A DNA stretch of 64,000 nt, taken from NCBI RefSeq assembly GCF_040566695.1, contig NZ_JBEXAE010000005.1, forward strand, positions 186,001 through 250,000, read 5' to 3'. Position numbers and translations under genes: made by a program. The DNA comes from Sediminicola arcticus. GTDB lineage: Bacteria > Bacteroidota > Bacteroidia > Flavobacteriales > Flavobacteriaceae. Positions 53,687 through 62,999 of this stretch are shown piece after piece. The notes under the pieces are model-generated. The model was given only the letters and a program-made list of their open reading frames with translations. It was not told where the DNA came from and made no database searches. Within the stretch, counting starts at the first letter, position 1, and each line of letters opens with the position of its first letter.

Positions 53687-54766
53687 TGTAGTTAGAGCAA
53701 AAAGGTAACTAACAATTACTGGTATAACATCACTTATATGGTAAGTCTAATAGAATACAAATTATTGGAATAAAATATTTCAGTACCTTGTTAAGGTAAC
53801 CACCAACCAATACTTCACATGATAAATTTCTTCCGTAAAATCCGCAAGAAACTTGCTGATGATAACAAGCCTTTGAAATACATGAGGTATGCGATTGGTG
53901 AGATTGTACTTGTGGTAGTTGGGATTTTGATTGCCTTGCAAGTCAATGATTGGAATACCAACAGAACCGAACGAGCTACAGAGAAGGATTATATAGATAG
54001 GCTTGCTAAGGAATTAAGTGATGAAATTGATTATTATAAAAACGTAAGAGATCAATTTATTAGTAAAGAAAAATCTCTTAATAGAATAATAATAGTTTGG
54101 CAATCTAATTCTTCAATCTTGCGTGATTCTCTACAGTATATAAATGATTTTAACTCAGCAGGTGATATTAGTTCGTGGTATAGTGAGCCTATAACATGGA
54201 CTCAATTAGTTCAGTCAGGTGAACTCAAACTCATTAGAAACCAACAGCTTATAGATGCACTATTTATATATTTCAATGATGTAAAAAAAATTGCTAATAA
54301 TTATCGAATGCATCCAATGGAACTTACGAATAGAGCGAGGGATTCTTGGCAATATCCTTTTATAAATGAAAACCCCGAGATTCTATTTCAATCATTATCG
54401 TCAGAATTTGAAAAAAAACCAAACAATATAGTATTTGAGCGTATATGGAATAAACGAACTGAATATTTAGATTTATTTATGCCGCTTTCTTTTTCTTGCC
54501 GAATACAACATTTTCATATCCAAAATAATATTGATTCTGGACAATTGTTATTAGAACAATTAAAATCATTTGAATGAAAATCAACCAACCAATGTGACAT
54601 CTATCATGGTGTGGTACGGACAATATCACCGAGTAAAACGTAGTGAAAAATAATCATTATCATGTCATTGTTATTGAAAATCCTTCAAAACGAAGATTTT
54701 GTGGGACATGGGGCTTTTACTTTATTCCGTTTGAATAACCGGCCATTTTACAGTACTATCCGTTGA
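53687..54766. mobile_element. 1.08 kb insertion in comEC carrying a DUF6090 gene
   Basis: ComEC coding stops after AGFSAS at the plus-strand TGA 54764-54766 and resumes at the TGA 53684-53686, so the insert is about 1080 bases with a possible 3-base target duplication. It carries one gene on the opposite strand and no transposase. Near its right end are nested inverted repeats: CATGTC (54661-54666) with GACATG (54705-54710), enclosing AAAATCCTTC and GAAGATTTT. The left end has GTTAG..CTAAC. No matching terminal inverted repeats of an IS are seen, so the mechanism of entry is unknown. Confidence 0.5.
53819..54577 (+). CDS. DUF6090 family protein inside the comEC insertion
   Basis: Protein of 252 residues. 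The conserved N terminus MINFFRKIRKKLADDNKPLKYMRYAIGEIVLVVVGILIALQVNDWN includes one transmembrane helix; the rest is helical and coiled-coil-like (ERATEKDYIDRLAKELSDEIDYYKNVRDQF), probably extracytoplasmic. DUF6090 proteins occur in many copies in Flavobacteriaceae and have no known function. A weak promoter (TTG 53765-53767, TACCTTG from 53784) stands before it. Codon usage is more AT-rich after residue 60 than in its neighbours, compatible with transfer. Confidence 0.8.
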   Translation: MINFFRKIRKKLADDNKPLKYMRYAIGEIVLVVVGILIALQVNDWNTNRTERATEKDYIDRLAKELSDEIDYYKNVRDQFISKEKSLNRIIIVWQSNSSILRDSLQYINDFNSAGDISSWYSEPITWTQLVQSGELKLIRNQQLIDALFIYFNDVKKIANNYRMHPMELTNRARDSWQYPFINENPEILFQSLSSEFEKKPNNIVFERIWNKRTEYLDLFMPLSFSCRIQHFHIQNNIDSGQLLLEQLKSFE

Positions 54767-55667
54767 GGCAGAGAAACCAGCAAGCAAGGCATAGCTCCAA
54801 AGAATGGAGAGGATTAGTATCAATTGTAAGGTTTGCCCGTGTTTAAATCGCTTTAAGGGTGCTAAAATATATTGTAGGATCAGTAATAAGATACCGATGT
54901 GAAGTCCTGATACGGCCAAAATATGAATGGCACCTGCATTGACATAATTAGTGTAGGTGTCCTAAGAGATATCTGTGCGTTGGCCTAATAAAAGGGTTTG
55001 GATGATACTTAATTCTTTTCGACCTATTTGCGCCTTTTTTAATTTTTCAGTGATATATTCTCGAATCTTGAATGCCCAGCCATAGGGAGTGGTAAGTGAT
55101 TTATTTTTTATTTCAATACGGTCGGGCTCCAATTGCATGCGATCGTAAATGCCCAACGTATTTAGATAGTTTTTGTAACTAAACTGATGTGGATTTAAAG
55201 GATTGTCTGTGGCAGAATATGATCCGTAATAGGTAATATGTTGGTCTGGTTTTAATTTTGGTCCTAAAGCATCTATTTTTGAGGATAAAAAGATCTTTCC
55301 ACTACTACGTTTATGGTCTATTTTAATGACCGAGGCGATATAGTTATCAGAGAAGGTATTTGATTTTAGTACCTCTTGTATTTGCAAAAGATATAGGTGG
55401 GAACCAGAATCTGAGATGCTGGAATAATGGTCATGGTGATTTTTTGGTTGTGCCATGGTCACAGCCAAAAAACCAATACTAAGTGTTGTACTAGCTGCTA
55501 GGATTCCAAAAATGTCAGAATTGACTTTGCCTGATTTAACGAAAATGACTCCAAGCAGTAAAATCGAAATAAGGGTGCAGCAGAATGGGATACTTGGTGT
55601 TGTTTGCAAAAAGTACCCTAAAAGAATCCCGATGATCAGGAACAGAGAAAGTTTAACTGAATTTTAC

Positions 55668-56246
55668 CTAAAGAACACGGGTGGCTTTTACAAAAGCACT
55701 GTTCCAATAGCCTTCTCTTAAGGAAGAAACAATAACACCTCTAGAGGTAGAAGAGTGAATAAATTTAATTTCATCTCCTTCTTTGGTAACTACCAATCCC
55801 ACATGGTTTATTTTTCTATTGCGCCTACCGGTGCAAAAAAATAATAAGTCTCCTTTTGCCACGTCGTTCAATCTGACCTTTTTACCCTCTTCGGCCATCA
55901 GGGAAGACGATCTAGGTAAATTGTAATTATGCTCCCCAAATGAGATCAACATCAAACCTGAACAGTCTAGTCCTTCTTTAGAAGTGCCGCCATATTTATA
56001 CCTAACCCCTGAATACTCCATAGCTGTATTAATGATTCTATCAGCAAAATTAAAGGAAGCTTCTGATCTGGCGTCAGCCATTTCGGTACTGTTACTTATA
56101 GAAATATCCTCCTTTGAATTAGGCACCTCAGCAACGTTTCTTGGTACAGTAACTCTTCGCTCAACATGAGCTACAGTGGTTGACTTAGAAGAACCACAAC
56201 TGGCAATTAAAAATAGCAAGGCTATATAAGCTACTTTACGAATCAT
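55668..56246 (-). CDS. NlpC/P60 (C40) peptidase lipoprotein
   Basis: Cell-wall endopeptidase of 192 residues. The start is ATG 56246, where the lipoprotein signal MIRKVAYIALLFLIASC begins; the longer frame from 56300 would overlap lpxB. The NlpC/P60 domain has catalytic Cys in GTSKEGLDCSGLMLISFGEHN and His in KINHVGLVVTKEG. The enzyme should cut peptidoglycan stem peptides in the periplasm. The comEC remnant begins directly after its stop. Confidence 0.88.
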   Translation of the reverse strand: MIRKVAYIALLFLIASCGSSKSTTVAHVERRVTVPRNVAEVPNSKEDISISNSTEMADARSEASFNFADRIINTAMEYSGVRYKYGGTSKEGLDCSGLMLISFGEHNYNLPRSSSLMAEEGKKVRLNDVAKGDLLFFCTGRRNRKINHVGLVVTKEGDEIKFIHSSTSRGVIVSSLREGYWNSAFVKATRVL

Positions 56247-56292
56247 TATTTTGAATGTTGGTTGTTTACTTTCTATGGGTTGCTTATCAAAT

Positions 56293-57405
56293 TTAAGCAT
56301 TTTCTAAAATAAGCCTAGCAGTTTTCTCGCTAGCACCTATTCCCCCCAATTTATTTTCGAGATCCTCGTAGGAATCAAAGATCATTTTTCGCTTCTTATC
56401 ATCCAATATTTTTAACAATTCCGATGTTAAATTTTCAGTAGTAAGGTCGTCCTGTATCAACTCTTTCACTACCTCTTTTTTCATAATTAAATTCACCAGA
56501 GAAATGTAATCCAAGGTAATGATCCTTTTAGCAATTTGATAGGAAATCCAATTTGCTTTGTAGCATACTACCTGAGGAACCTTAAATAATGCCGTCTCTA
56601 AAGTAGCCGTACCACTGGTAACTAGGGCGGCATGGGCAAGACCTAATAGGTCATAAGTTCTATTATTGACAAACCCAACATGTGGATCCTTAAGGAAAGG
56701 TTCATAAAATGGAATATCTAAGCTTGGTGCTCCTGCAATTACAAATTGATAATTTGGAAAGGACTTGGTGACAGACAACATTATAGAAAGCATCTTCTGA
56801 ACCTCTTGTTTTCTACTTCCCGGTAATAGAGCTACTATAGGTTTAGTAGGGTCTAATTGATTGACTTTCCTAAAATTATTTTCGTCTGGTATTTTTTTCT
56901 CTCCAATGGCATCTATTAGGGGATGGCCCACAAAATTGACAGGAAAATCATGTTTTTGTTCGTAGAACTCCTTTTCGAAAGGTAAAATGACATACATGGC
57001 ATCTATATCCCTTTTAATTTTCTCAATTCTTCCCTCTCTAGAGGCCCATATTTGAGGAGCTATATAGTAATTTGTTTTAATATTATTCTCCTTGGCCCAT
57101 TTGGCAATCCTAAGGTTAAAACCGGAATAGTCAATAAAAATAAGCTCGTCGGGCTTAAATTTCAGGATATCCACTTTACAAAATTTTATATTTTTGAAAA
57201 TGGTATTGATATTGCTTAAGACCTCTAGGAATCCCATAAAGGCCATTTCCTTATAATGTTTTACCAGGTCTCCCCCTGCGTTTTGCATTAGATCACCACC
57301 CCAGCACCGGACCTCTATGTTGGTGTCCTTTTTTTTAAGGGCCTTTATAAGATTAGAACCGTGGAGGTCTCCTGAGGCTTCACCGGCAATGATGTAATAT
57401 TTCAT
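56293..57405 (-). CDS. lpxB: Lipid-A-disaccharide synthase
   Basis: GT19 glycosyltransferase of 370 residues that joins UDP-diacylglucosamine and lipid X, at the inner face of the membrane. N-terminal YYIIAGEASGDLHGSNLIKAL is the LpxB signature; FIDYSGFNLRIAKWAK, YYIAPQIWASREGRIEKIKRDID, LLPGSRKQEV and VTSGTATLETALFKVPQVVCYK are also present. It follows surE and a small membrane gene on the minus strand. Confidence 0.94.
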   Translation of the reverse strand: MKYYIIAGEASGDLHGSNLIKALKKKDTNIEVRCWGGDLMQNAGGDLVKHYKEMAFMGFLEVLSNINTIFKNIKFCKVDILKFKPDELIFIDYSGFNLRIAKWAKENNIKTNYYIAPQIWASREGRIEKIKRDIDAMYVILPFEKEFYEQKHDFPVNFVGHPLIDAIGEKKIPDENNFRKVNQLDPTKPIVALLPGSRKQEVQKMLSIMLSVTKSFPNYQFVIAGAPSLDIPFYEPFLKDPHVGFVNNRTYDLLGLAHAALVTSGTATLETALFKVPQVVCYKANWISYQIAKRIITLDYISLVNLIMKKEVVKELIQDDLTTENLTSELLKILDDKKRKMIFDSYEDLENKLGGIGASEKTARLILENA

Positions 57406-57427
57406 TTGTTTGTTTTAAATTGTTCCG

Positions 57428-57709
57428 TTAAAACATTTTGTAATAAAGGATAATTAAAGCGGTTAATAAGGTAGCTATTAGAACCCCTCTGGCTCTTTGG
57501 TCCCTATTTAACTTTAGAAAGCCAAAAAAGGCAATAAGGTTCAAAATGGCACCTAGCGCTAACAGACTACCAATATGCTCCTGTTCTACAGCAGCCATAA
57601 AGGTTTCCGGAATACTCAATTCGGAGAATAGGACTATATAGGCCAAGGTGCCTATGATATTGGCAATAATACCAACTAAAAAGCCAATGATAATTTCTTT
57701 TTTATTCAT
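57428..57709 (-). CDS. Small three-helix membrane protein
   Basis: Protein of 93 residues with three hydrophobic segments (IIIGFLVGIIANIIGTLAYIVLF, LLALGAILNLIAFFGFL, VLIATLLTALIILYY). No function is known. It overlaps the surE stop by eight bases and precedes lpxB by 22, a place where similar small genes occur in related genomes. Confidence 0.75.
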   Translation of the reverse strand: MNKKEIIIGFLVGIIANIIGTLAYIVLFSELSIPETFMAAVEQEHIGSLLALGAILNLIAFFGFLKLNRDQRARGVLIATLLTALIILYYKMF

Positions 57710-58481
57710 TCAAGTTCCAATTATTAAGGTTTTGTATGGCGTGGTGTGCTGTAAGATCAAATTGTGTGGGTACTACAGATATGTAATCATTGGCCAAAGC
57801 CCATTCATCTGTGTCCTCACCTTTGTCTAACAATTCAAACTCCCCTGTAAGCCAATAGTATTCTTTGCCCATGGGGCTAATCCTCTTGTCAAATTTTTCT
57901 TTCCAATTGGCTCTTGCCTGTCTAGAAATCTTAATTCCTTTATATTCCTTTCCTTCTAATTTGGGGATGTTTACATTCAATACAACTCCCTGTGGCATGC
58001 CTTTTTCTAAAGCTTCCCTAACTATTTTTTTAATGGCATCTCCGGTTTTTTCAAAGTTAGCTTCCCATGAAAAGTCGCATAATGAAAACCCTATGGCCGG
58101 TATGCCTTCTATCCCTGCTTCAATAGCGGCGCTCATTGTCCCAGAATAAATGACATTAATAGAGGAATTAGATCCGTGATTGATACCGCTGACGCAGATA
58201 TCTGGTTTTCTGTGCAGTAGTTCCTGTAAAGCTAGTTTCACACAATCTGCAGGAGTACCGCTACAACTATATTCTTCTGTTGCTCCATTTTCTTTATCTA
58301 TGGTGACCCTTTTTGAGTACAACGTATTGTCTAGGGTAATTGCATGTCCCATGCCAGATTGTGGGCTATCTGGTGCCACAACAATAACATCTCCAATCTC
58401 ATTCATATATCTTACCAAGGCTCTTAAACCAGGTGCGGTTATGCCATCATCGTTGGTGACAAGAATTAAAGGTTTTTTCAT
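57702..58481 (-). CDS. surE: 5'/3'-nucleotidase SurE
   Basis: Nucleoside monophosphatase of 259 residues, metal-dependent. Motifs ILVTNDDGITAPGLRAL (metal Asp pair), VVAPDSPQSGMGHAIT, CVSGINHGSNSS and GTMSAAIEAGIEGIPAIGFS are complete. A TATTTTTG -7 box lies at 58500-58507. It heads the surE/small membrane gene/lpxB/nlpC run. Confidence 0.94.
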   Translation of the reverse strand: MKKPLILVTNDDGITAPGLRALVRYMNEIGDVIVVAPDSPQSGMGHAITLDNTLYSKRVTIDKENGATEEYSCSGTPADCVKLALQELLHRKPDICVSGINHGSNSSINVIYSGTMSAAIEAGIEGIPAIGFSLCDFSWEANFEKTGDAIKKIVREALEKGMPQGVVLNVNIPKLEGKEYKGIKISRQARANWKEKFDKRISPMGKEYYWLTGEFELLDKGEDTDEWALANDYISVVPTQFDLTAHHAIQNLNNWNLNE

Positions 58482-58499
58482 AAATTATAATTTATGGTG

Positions 58500-58507
58500 C
58501 AAAAATA
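58500..58507 (-). promoter_or_regulatory. -7 element for surE
   Basis: Minus-strand TATTTTTG matches TAnnTTTG, 18 bases before the surE ATG at 58481. No -33 TTG at normal spacing. Confidence 0.45.
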
Positions 58508-58696
58508 CGTTTTTCATTAGGAAAAGTCTTTGATGGCGTTTAACAAAAATTTAATGGATACAGAACATTGCGGCATGGTTTTTTCAGTACCTTAGAGGTT
58601 TCCATACTATGTCAGATAGCTCATATATATTGGCCTTGTGCTTATTTATTTTGCCTACTAAGATGGAATAAAATATCAAAAAAAAAGGAATCGAAT

Positions 58697-60826
58697 ATGA
58701 AAAATAAATTAGCTTTTGCATTATTGGTGATGCTTATAGCTGTAGCCTCCTGCAGTTTTACCAATAAATCTTTTGAGAACAGTGATAAGGATAAATTGTT
58801 ATTGGATCTTATTACTTACGTTTTGGAAAAAGGGCATTATCAACCTAAGGATATTAACGATGATTTTTCGGTTGAAGTTTTTGAAGATTTTATCAATGTA
58901 ATAGATCCGACAAAAAGATATTTTTTGGAAAAGGATATCCACGAGTTTGAAAAATATAAGTTTCAAATAGACGATCAAATCAAAAATACAGATATCAGTT
59001 TTTTTGATTTAGTACATGAAAGGTTAATAGAACGTATGCAAGAAGCCAAGGGTATCTATAAAGACGTGCTTTCAGAGCCTTTCGATTATAATTCTAATGA
59101 AGAAATAAACATCGATTATGACAAGCAACCTTTTGCGAATTCAAAGGGTGAATTGAAGGAACGATGGAGAAAGCAATTGAAATACGCTACGCTTGGCTCT
59201 TATGATTCTAAATTAACCGATCAGGAAGAAAAGAAGTCTAAAGATGCTAGTTACGAGGTAAAATCAATTAAAGAGATTGAATCTGAAGCTAGAGCTTCCA
59301 CACAAAACACTTTGGATGAATTTTATGACTTTGTAGATGAATTAGAGCGCAAAGATTGGTTTGTTCAGTATATCAATACTATAGTGGATGAGTTTGATCC
59401 CCATACCTATTATTTTGCTCCTGAGGATAAAGAAAAGTTTGATGTGAGCATGTCTGGTAAATTTGAAGGGATCGGTGCCCGTTTGCAAAAACGTAAAGAT
59501 GAGACTACCATTGTGGAAATTATCTCAGGAGGCCCAGTTTGGAGAGACAAGCGTTTGGAAGTAGGGGACGAAATACTAAAAGTTGGTCAAGAAGGTGAGC
59601 CACCAGTGGATATTATTGGAATGCGACTTGATGATGCCATCAAATTCATCAAAGGACCAAAAGGTACTATTGTAAACCTGACGGTTAAAAAGGTTGACGG
59701 TTCCATGGAAATAATTTCTTTGACACGTGATGTTGTGGAACTAGAGGAATCTTATGCTAAATCTGCCACGGTTAAAAAAGGTGACCAGAAATTTGGGTTG
59801 ATCAACCTACCTAAGTTTTATGTCGATTTTGAAGACTATAACAATAGAAACGCTGCATCCGATGTTGCCAAAGAAGTAGAGCGTTTAAAGCAAGAAGGTG
59901 CAGAAGGATTAATATTAGATCTTAGAGACAACGGAGGAGGGTCTTTAAAGACTGTCGTGGAGATGGCCGGACTATTTATAAAAGATGGGCCAATCGTTCA
60001 AGTAAGGTCTTCAGGGCAGCGCAAAGAAGTATATGACGATAAAGATGAACGCATACAATGGGATGGACCCTTGGTTATATTAGTTAATGAGCTGTCAGCT
60101 TCAGCCTCCGAAATTTTAGCTGCAGCCATGCAAGATTATAAAAGAGCCATTGTTATTGGAAGCAAACAAACTTTTGGAAAAGGAACCGTTCAGAATGTAA
60201 TTCCTTTAGACAATATTGTAAGAAGCAATGAACACGGCGATCTTGGAGCCATTAAATTGACTACCCAGAAATTTTATAGAATTAATGGAGGATCTACCCA
60301 ATTGGAAGGCGTTAAGAGTGATGTGGTTGTTCCAGACAGATATAGCTATATTGATTTAGGGGAAAGAGATCAGCAAAATCCTTTGCCTTGGGACAAGATT
60401 TCAGCAGCAGACTATAAACCTTGGGAAGGCTATATAGATTACGAGCAGACTATATCGAACAGTGCCTCCAGAATGGCCCTTAATTCCCAAATAAAATTAA
60501 TTGAGGAAAACGCTAAGTGGTTGAAACAACAACAAGATGAAAATGTAATTTCTCTTAATTATGGCATGTACAAAAGTGAAGAGGAAAAGATGAAGAAGAA
60601 ATCGCAATACTTTAAGACGATTAATGAATATGACACCCATTTGTCATTTGAATCTCTTAAATACGAAAAGGAATTGTTTACCCAGGATGAGGTGTTAAAG
60701 GAAAAAAGAGATCGTTGGCACCAAGATTTGTCCAAGGATGTTTATGTAGAGGAGGCTATAAATGTTTTACAAGATTTAAAGTCTAACAGTATTAAAGACA
60801 CTAAATTGGCGAGTGTCAAAGGATAA
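58697..60826 (+). CDS. prc: Carboxy-terminal processing (tail-specific) protease, S41
   Basis: Protease of 709 residues. The start is ATG 58697, where the lipoprotein signal MKNKLAFALLVMLIAVASC begins; the 43 codons upstream do not look like protein. A helical N-terminal region with DPTKRYF precedes a PDZ domain (about 225-315, KFEGIGARLQKRKDETTIVEI) and the S41 domain with Ser469 (SASASEIL) and Lys495 (TFGKGTVQ), then a DUF3340-like C-terminal part. Such enzymes degrade tagged or misfolded periplasmic proteins and act on cell-wall enzymes. A terminator follows. Confidence 0.9.
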   Translation: MKNKLAFALLVMLIAVASCSFTNKSFENSDKDKLLLDLITYVLEKGHYQPKDINDDFSVEVFEDFINVIDPTKRYFLEKDIHEFEKYKFQIDDQIKNTDISFFDLVHERLIERMQEAKGIYKDVLSEPFDYNSNEEINIDYDKQPFANSKGELKERWRKQLKYATLGSYDSKLTDQEEKKSKDASYEVKSIKEIESEARASTQNTLDEFYDFVDELERKDWFVQYINTIVDEFDPHTYYFAPEDKEKFDVSMSGKFEGIGARLQKRKDETTIVEIISGGPVWRDKRLEVGDEILKVGQEGEPPVDIIGMRLDDAIKFIKGPKGTIVNLTVKKVDGSMEIISLTRDVVELEESYAKSATVKKGDQKFGLINLPKFYVDFEDYNNRNAASDVAKEVERLKQEGAEGLILDLRDNGGGSLKTVVEMAGLFIKDGPIVQVRSSGQRKEVYDDKDERIQWDGPLVILVNELSASASEILAAAMQDYKRAIVIGSKQTFGKGTVQNVIPLDNIVRSNEHGDLGAIKLTTQKFYRINGGSTQLEGVKSDVVVPDRYSYIDLGERDQQNPLPWDKISAADYKPWEGYIDYEQTISNSASRMALNSQIKLIEENAKWLKQQQDENVISLNYGMYKSEEEKMKKKSQYFKTINEYDTHLSFESLKYEKELFTQDEVLKEKRDRWHQDLSKDVYVEEAINVLQDLKSNSIKDTKLASVKG

Positions 60827-60849
60827 TTTTATTTTATTCTAATAATAGA

Positions 60850-60875
60850 AAGGCTCGGTTTATTCCGGGCTTTTT
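60850..60875 (+). terminator. Terminator after the tail-specific protease gene
   Basis: AAGGCTCGG (60850-60858) pairs with CCGGGCTTT (60865-60873) over nine bases with two G-T pairs, followed by a T run. Confidence 0.75.
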
Positions 60876-60918
60876 ATTTTTGTAGTAAGGAAATGGTGTA
60901 TTCGATTAGAAGTGCCTT

Positions 60919-61719
60919 ATGAAAAAACGAAATATTTATTCCCTTTTACTCATTGTCTTGGTGATAGCTTTCTGGCTTTTTGAAAATTTTTACGTGACTG
61001 AAACCTTTGAAGAAAAGAATCATGTAAAAAAATTGAATCCAAAGATGGAGCTCCTATTTCCTTCTTCCACAACTAATGTGATTGTAGAACATACTTATTA
61101 TTCATTATCTTATAGCGAGCAATATGAACAGGCGGAGTGGGTGGCCTATGAGATGAATAAAACTTACCTTACCTATGATAACAGAAAACGACCTCATTTT
61201 ATTGAGGATTCCATGGTAAGTACCAGATCTGCAGATTCGAAGAATTATAGGGGATCGGGTTTTGATAGGGGACACCTATGTCCGGCTGGAGATATGCGAT
61301 TTTCTGAATCTGCATACAACCAAACCTTTTATACCAGTAATATTAGTCCCCAAGAGAAGGAGTTTAATGCTGGCGTTTGGAATAGGTTGGAGCAAAAGGT
61401 AAGGTATTGGACTAAAACTTATAATACGGTGTATGTGATAACTGGAGGGATATTGCAAAGTGGGCTTAAAGCAATTGGAAGCGAAGACGTAGCAGTTCCT
61501 AGGTATTTCTATAAAGTTATTGCTAAAGGAGACGTTGAAAACTTAGAGGTTTTAGCATTTCTATTGCCCCATGAGGATAGTAGTTTCCCTTTGAAAAATT
61601 TTTTGGTCCCCGTGGATAGTTTGGAAAGGTTAACAGGAATTGATTTTTTTGAAAAACTCCCAGATAATCGGGAAGATCGTTTTGAGAAAGACGTTATACT
61701 AAAAGGATGGAAATTTTAA
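60919..61719 (+). CDS. DNA/RNA non-specific endonuclease, membrane-anchored or secreted
   Basis: Beta-beta-alpha metal nuclease of 266 residues. An N-terminal hydrophobic segment (YSLLLIVLVIAFWLF) anchors or exports it. The active motif is GFDRGHLCPAGDM with His119 as base; SNISPQEKEFNAGVWNRLE carries metal-binding Asn150 and Glu158. Such enzymes cut DNA and RNA outside the cytoplasm, for nutrition or defence. Its end overlaps the rodA stop region by four bases. Confidence 0.9.
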   Translation: MKKRNIYSLLLIVLVIAFWLFENFYVTETFEEKNHVKKLNPKMELLFPSSTTNVIVEHTYYSLSYSEQYEQAEWVAYEMNKTYLTYDNRKRPHFIEDSMVSTRSADSKNYRGSGFDRGHLCPAGDMRFSESAYNQTFYTSNISPQEKEFNAGVWNRLEQKVRYWTKTYNTVYVITGGILQSGLKAIGSEDVAVPRYFYKVIAKGDVENLEVLAFLLPHEDSSFPLKNFLVPVDSLERLTGIDFFEKLPDNREDRFEKDVILKGWKF

Positions 61720-62999
61720 TTCCACTCGTTCAACCTATTCGAATCTAGCTTTAAAAAGATAAATAATAGTGTTGTAAAAAATAATAGACCAGATCCTCCG
61801 TAGCTAAAGAATGGCAAGGGAATGCCTATTGTTGGTAGAACACCTATGACCATACCTATATTGATGAAATAGTGTATTAGTAGGATAGAGATTATTCCAT
61901 AGCCATACATACGGTTAAATCCACTTTTTTGTCGTTCAGAGAGATATACCAATCGCAGAAAAAGTCCTGTAAATAAAATAATGACCACGGAGGTTCCTAA
62001 AAATCCCCATTCCTCACCCACAGTGCTAAAAATATAATCGGTATGTTGTTCGGGTACAAAGTCACCTTTGGTTCTGGTGCCTTCCATAAAGCCCTTACCA
62101 AAGAAACCTCCAGATTCAATAGCTTTTTCTGATTGATAGGTATTATATCCAATTGTTTTGTTGATCTCCTCTAATTTAATAGGGTCTTTTTCCAATCTCA
62201 GCCAAAGACTAAAACGATCCCTATGCCTTTGTTCGAAAACACTATTAAAAACGAAGTTTACCGAAAGGGATAATACAATAGCAATGACAAAAAAGATTAG
62301 GATGGGCATTGCGGGAACCCTGAAAGATTTCTTTTTCAACAAAAAGAATAATGCAATTACTATACCCAGCACTATACCTACCCATATAGTGCCGAACATC
62401 AGGGTGGTTATAAAGACTAGGATGACCAAAAATAGAATGCTCAAATAATAAAGAGGTAGACCTTCTCGAAATAGCACAAAAATTAAGGCAAAGAATACCA
62501 GAGCACTTCCGGGATCTGGTTGTGGGATAACAAGTATAGCCGGTATCAAAATGATTAAAAAGGCGTAAAATTGATCTTTACCTCGTTTTATATCGGTCTG
62601 AATGTCACTCAAATATTTAGCTAGAGCTAAGGCTGCACCCACTTTTGCCAACTCAGAAGGCTGTAGGTTGAAAAAACCAAGATCGTACCAAGAAGTTGCT
62701 CCAGCTATGGTTTTACCAAAAACAAAGAGACCAACTAATAAGATGAGGGAAATAATATAAATAACACTGGAAAAGCGTTCGTAAAAGTCTGCCTCAATCC
62801 CGAGTATAATAATAATAGAAAAGATACTTATAAAAATAAAAAAGAGCTGTTTGCCATAAAGGGTGCTAAAATCTAACAGGGCCTTGTTTTCTTCTGAATA
62901 GGTGCTAGAGTAGATGTTGATCCATCCGATGCCTATCAGTAAGAAATAGATTAAAACGGTTAACCAATCTATACGTTTTAGGATGCTTTTACCAGACAC
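61716..62999 (-). CDS. rodA: Rod-shape SEDS peptidoglycan polymerase RodA
   Basis: SEDS glycosyltransferase of 427 residues with ten helices that polymerises peptidoglycan for cell elongation. Motifs are LGIEADFYERFSSVIYIIS, LQPSELAKVGAALALAKYL, PQPDPGSALVF, FVPEQHTDYIFSTVGEEWGFLG and GIPLPFFSYGGSGLL. The start is GTG 62999, inside the last codons of mrdA (11-base overlap), so the two are translationally coupled. Confidence 0.93.
   Translation of the reverse strand: MSGKSILKRIDWLTVLIYFLLIGIGWINIYSSTYSEENKALLDFSTLYGKQLFFIFISIFSIIIILGIEADFYERFSSVIYIISLILLVGLFVFGKTIAGATSWYDLGFFNLQPSELAKVGAALALAKYLSDIQTDIKRGKDQFYAFLIILIPAILVIPQPDPGSALVFFALIFVLFREGLPLYYLSILFLVILVFITTLMFGTIWVGIVLGIVIALFFLLKKKSFRVPAMPILIFFVIAIVLSLSVNFVFNSVFEQRHRDRFSLWLRLEKDPIKLEEINKTIGYNTYQSEKAIESGGFFGKGFMEGTRTKGDFVPEQHTDYIFSTVGEEWGFLGTSVVIILFTGLFLRLVYLSERQKSGFNRMYGYGIISILLIHYFINIGMVIGVLPTIGIPLPFFSYGGSGLLFFTTLLFIFLKLDSNRLNEWN

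Larger units (their letters stand above)
52583..55663 (-). pseudogene. comEC: comEC/rec2 DNA-uptake channel, heavily decayed and split by an insertion
   Basis: Minus-strand remnant of the competence channel ComEC. N-terminal pieces (LFLIIGILLGYF ... LSIIQTLLLGQRTDIS) reach TAG 54962-54964; the next residues, NYVNAGAIHILAVSGLHIGIL, continue in frame. The coding sequence then breaks after AGFSAS at 54766 and resumes as IVRAVSM near 53684. Further lesions are a one-base frameshift near 53660, TAG at 53490-53492 and 53481-53483, a frameshift near 52850 and a short deletion near 52730, after which IKPNRIIADGSNYRNDVLRW runs to TAA 52583. No start codon remains: TAA stands just upstream of the first residues. 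DNA uptake through this copy is not possible. Confidence 0.9.

Noticed and set aside
54962..55609. A separate gene for a DUF4131-like protein
   Set aside because: It is the ComEC N terminus, ended by TAG at 54962-54964 with ComEC sequence continuing in frame after it.
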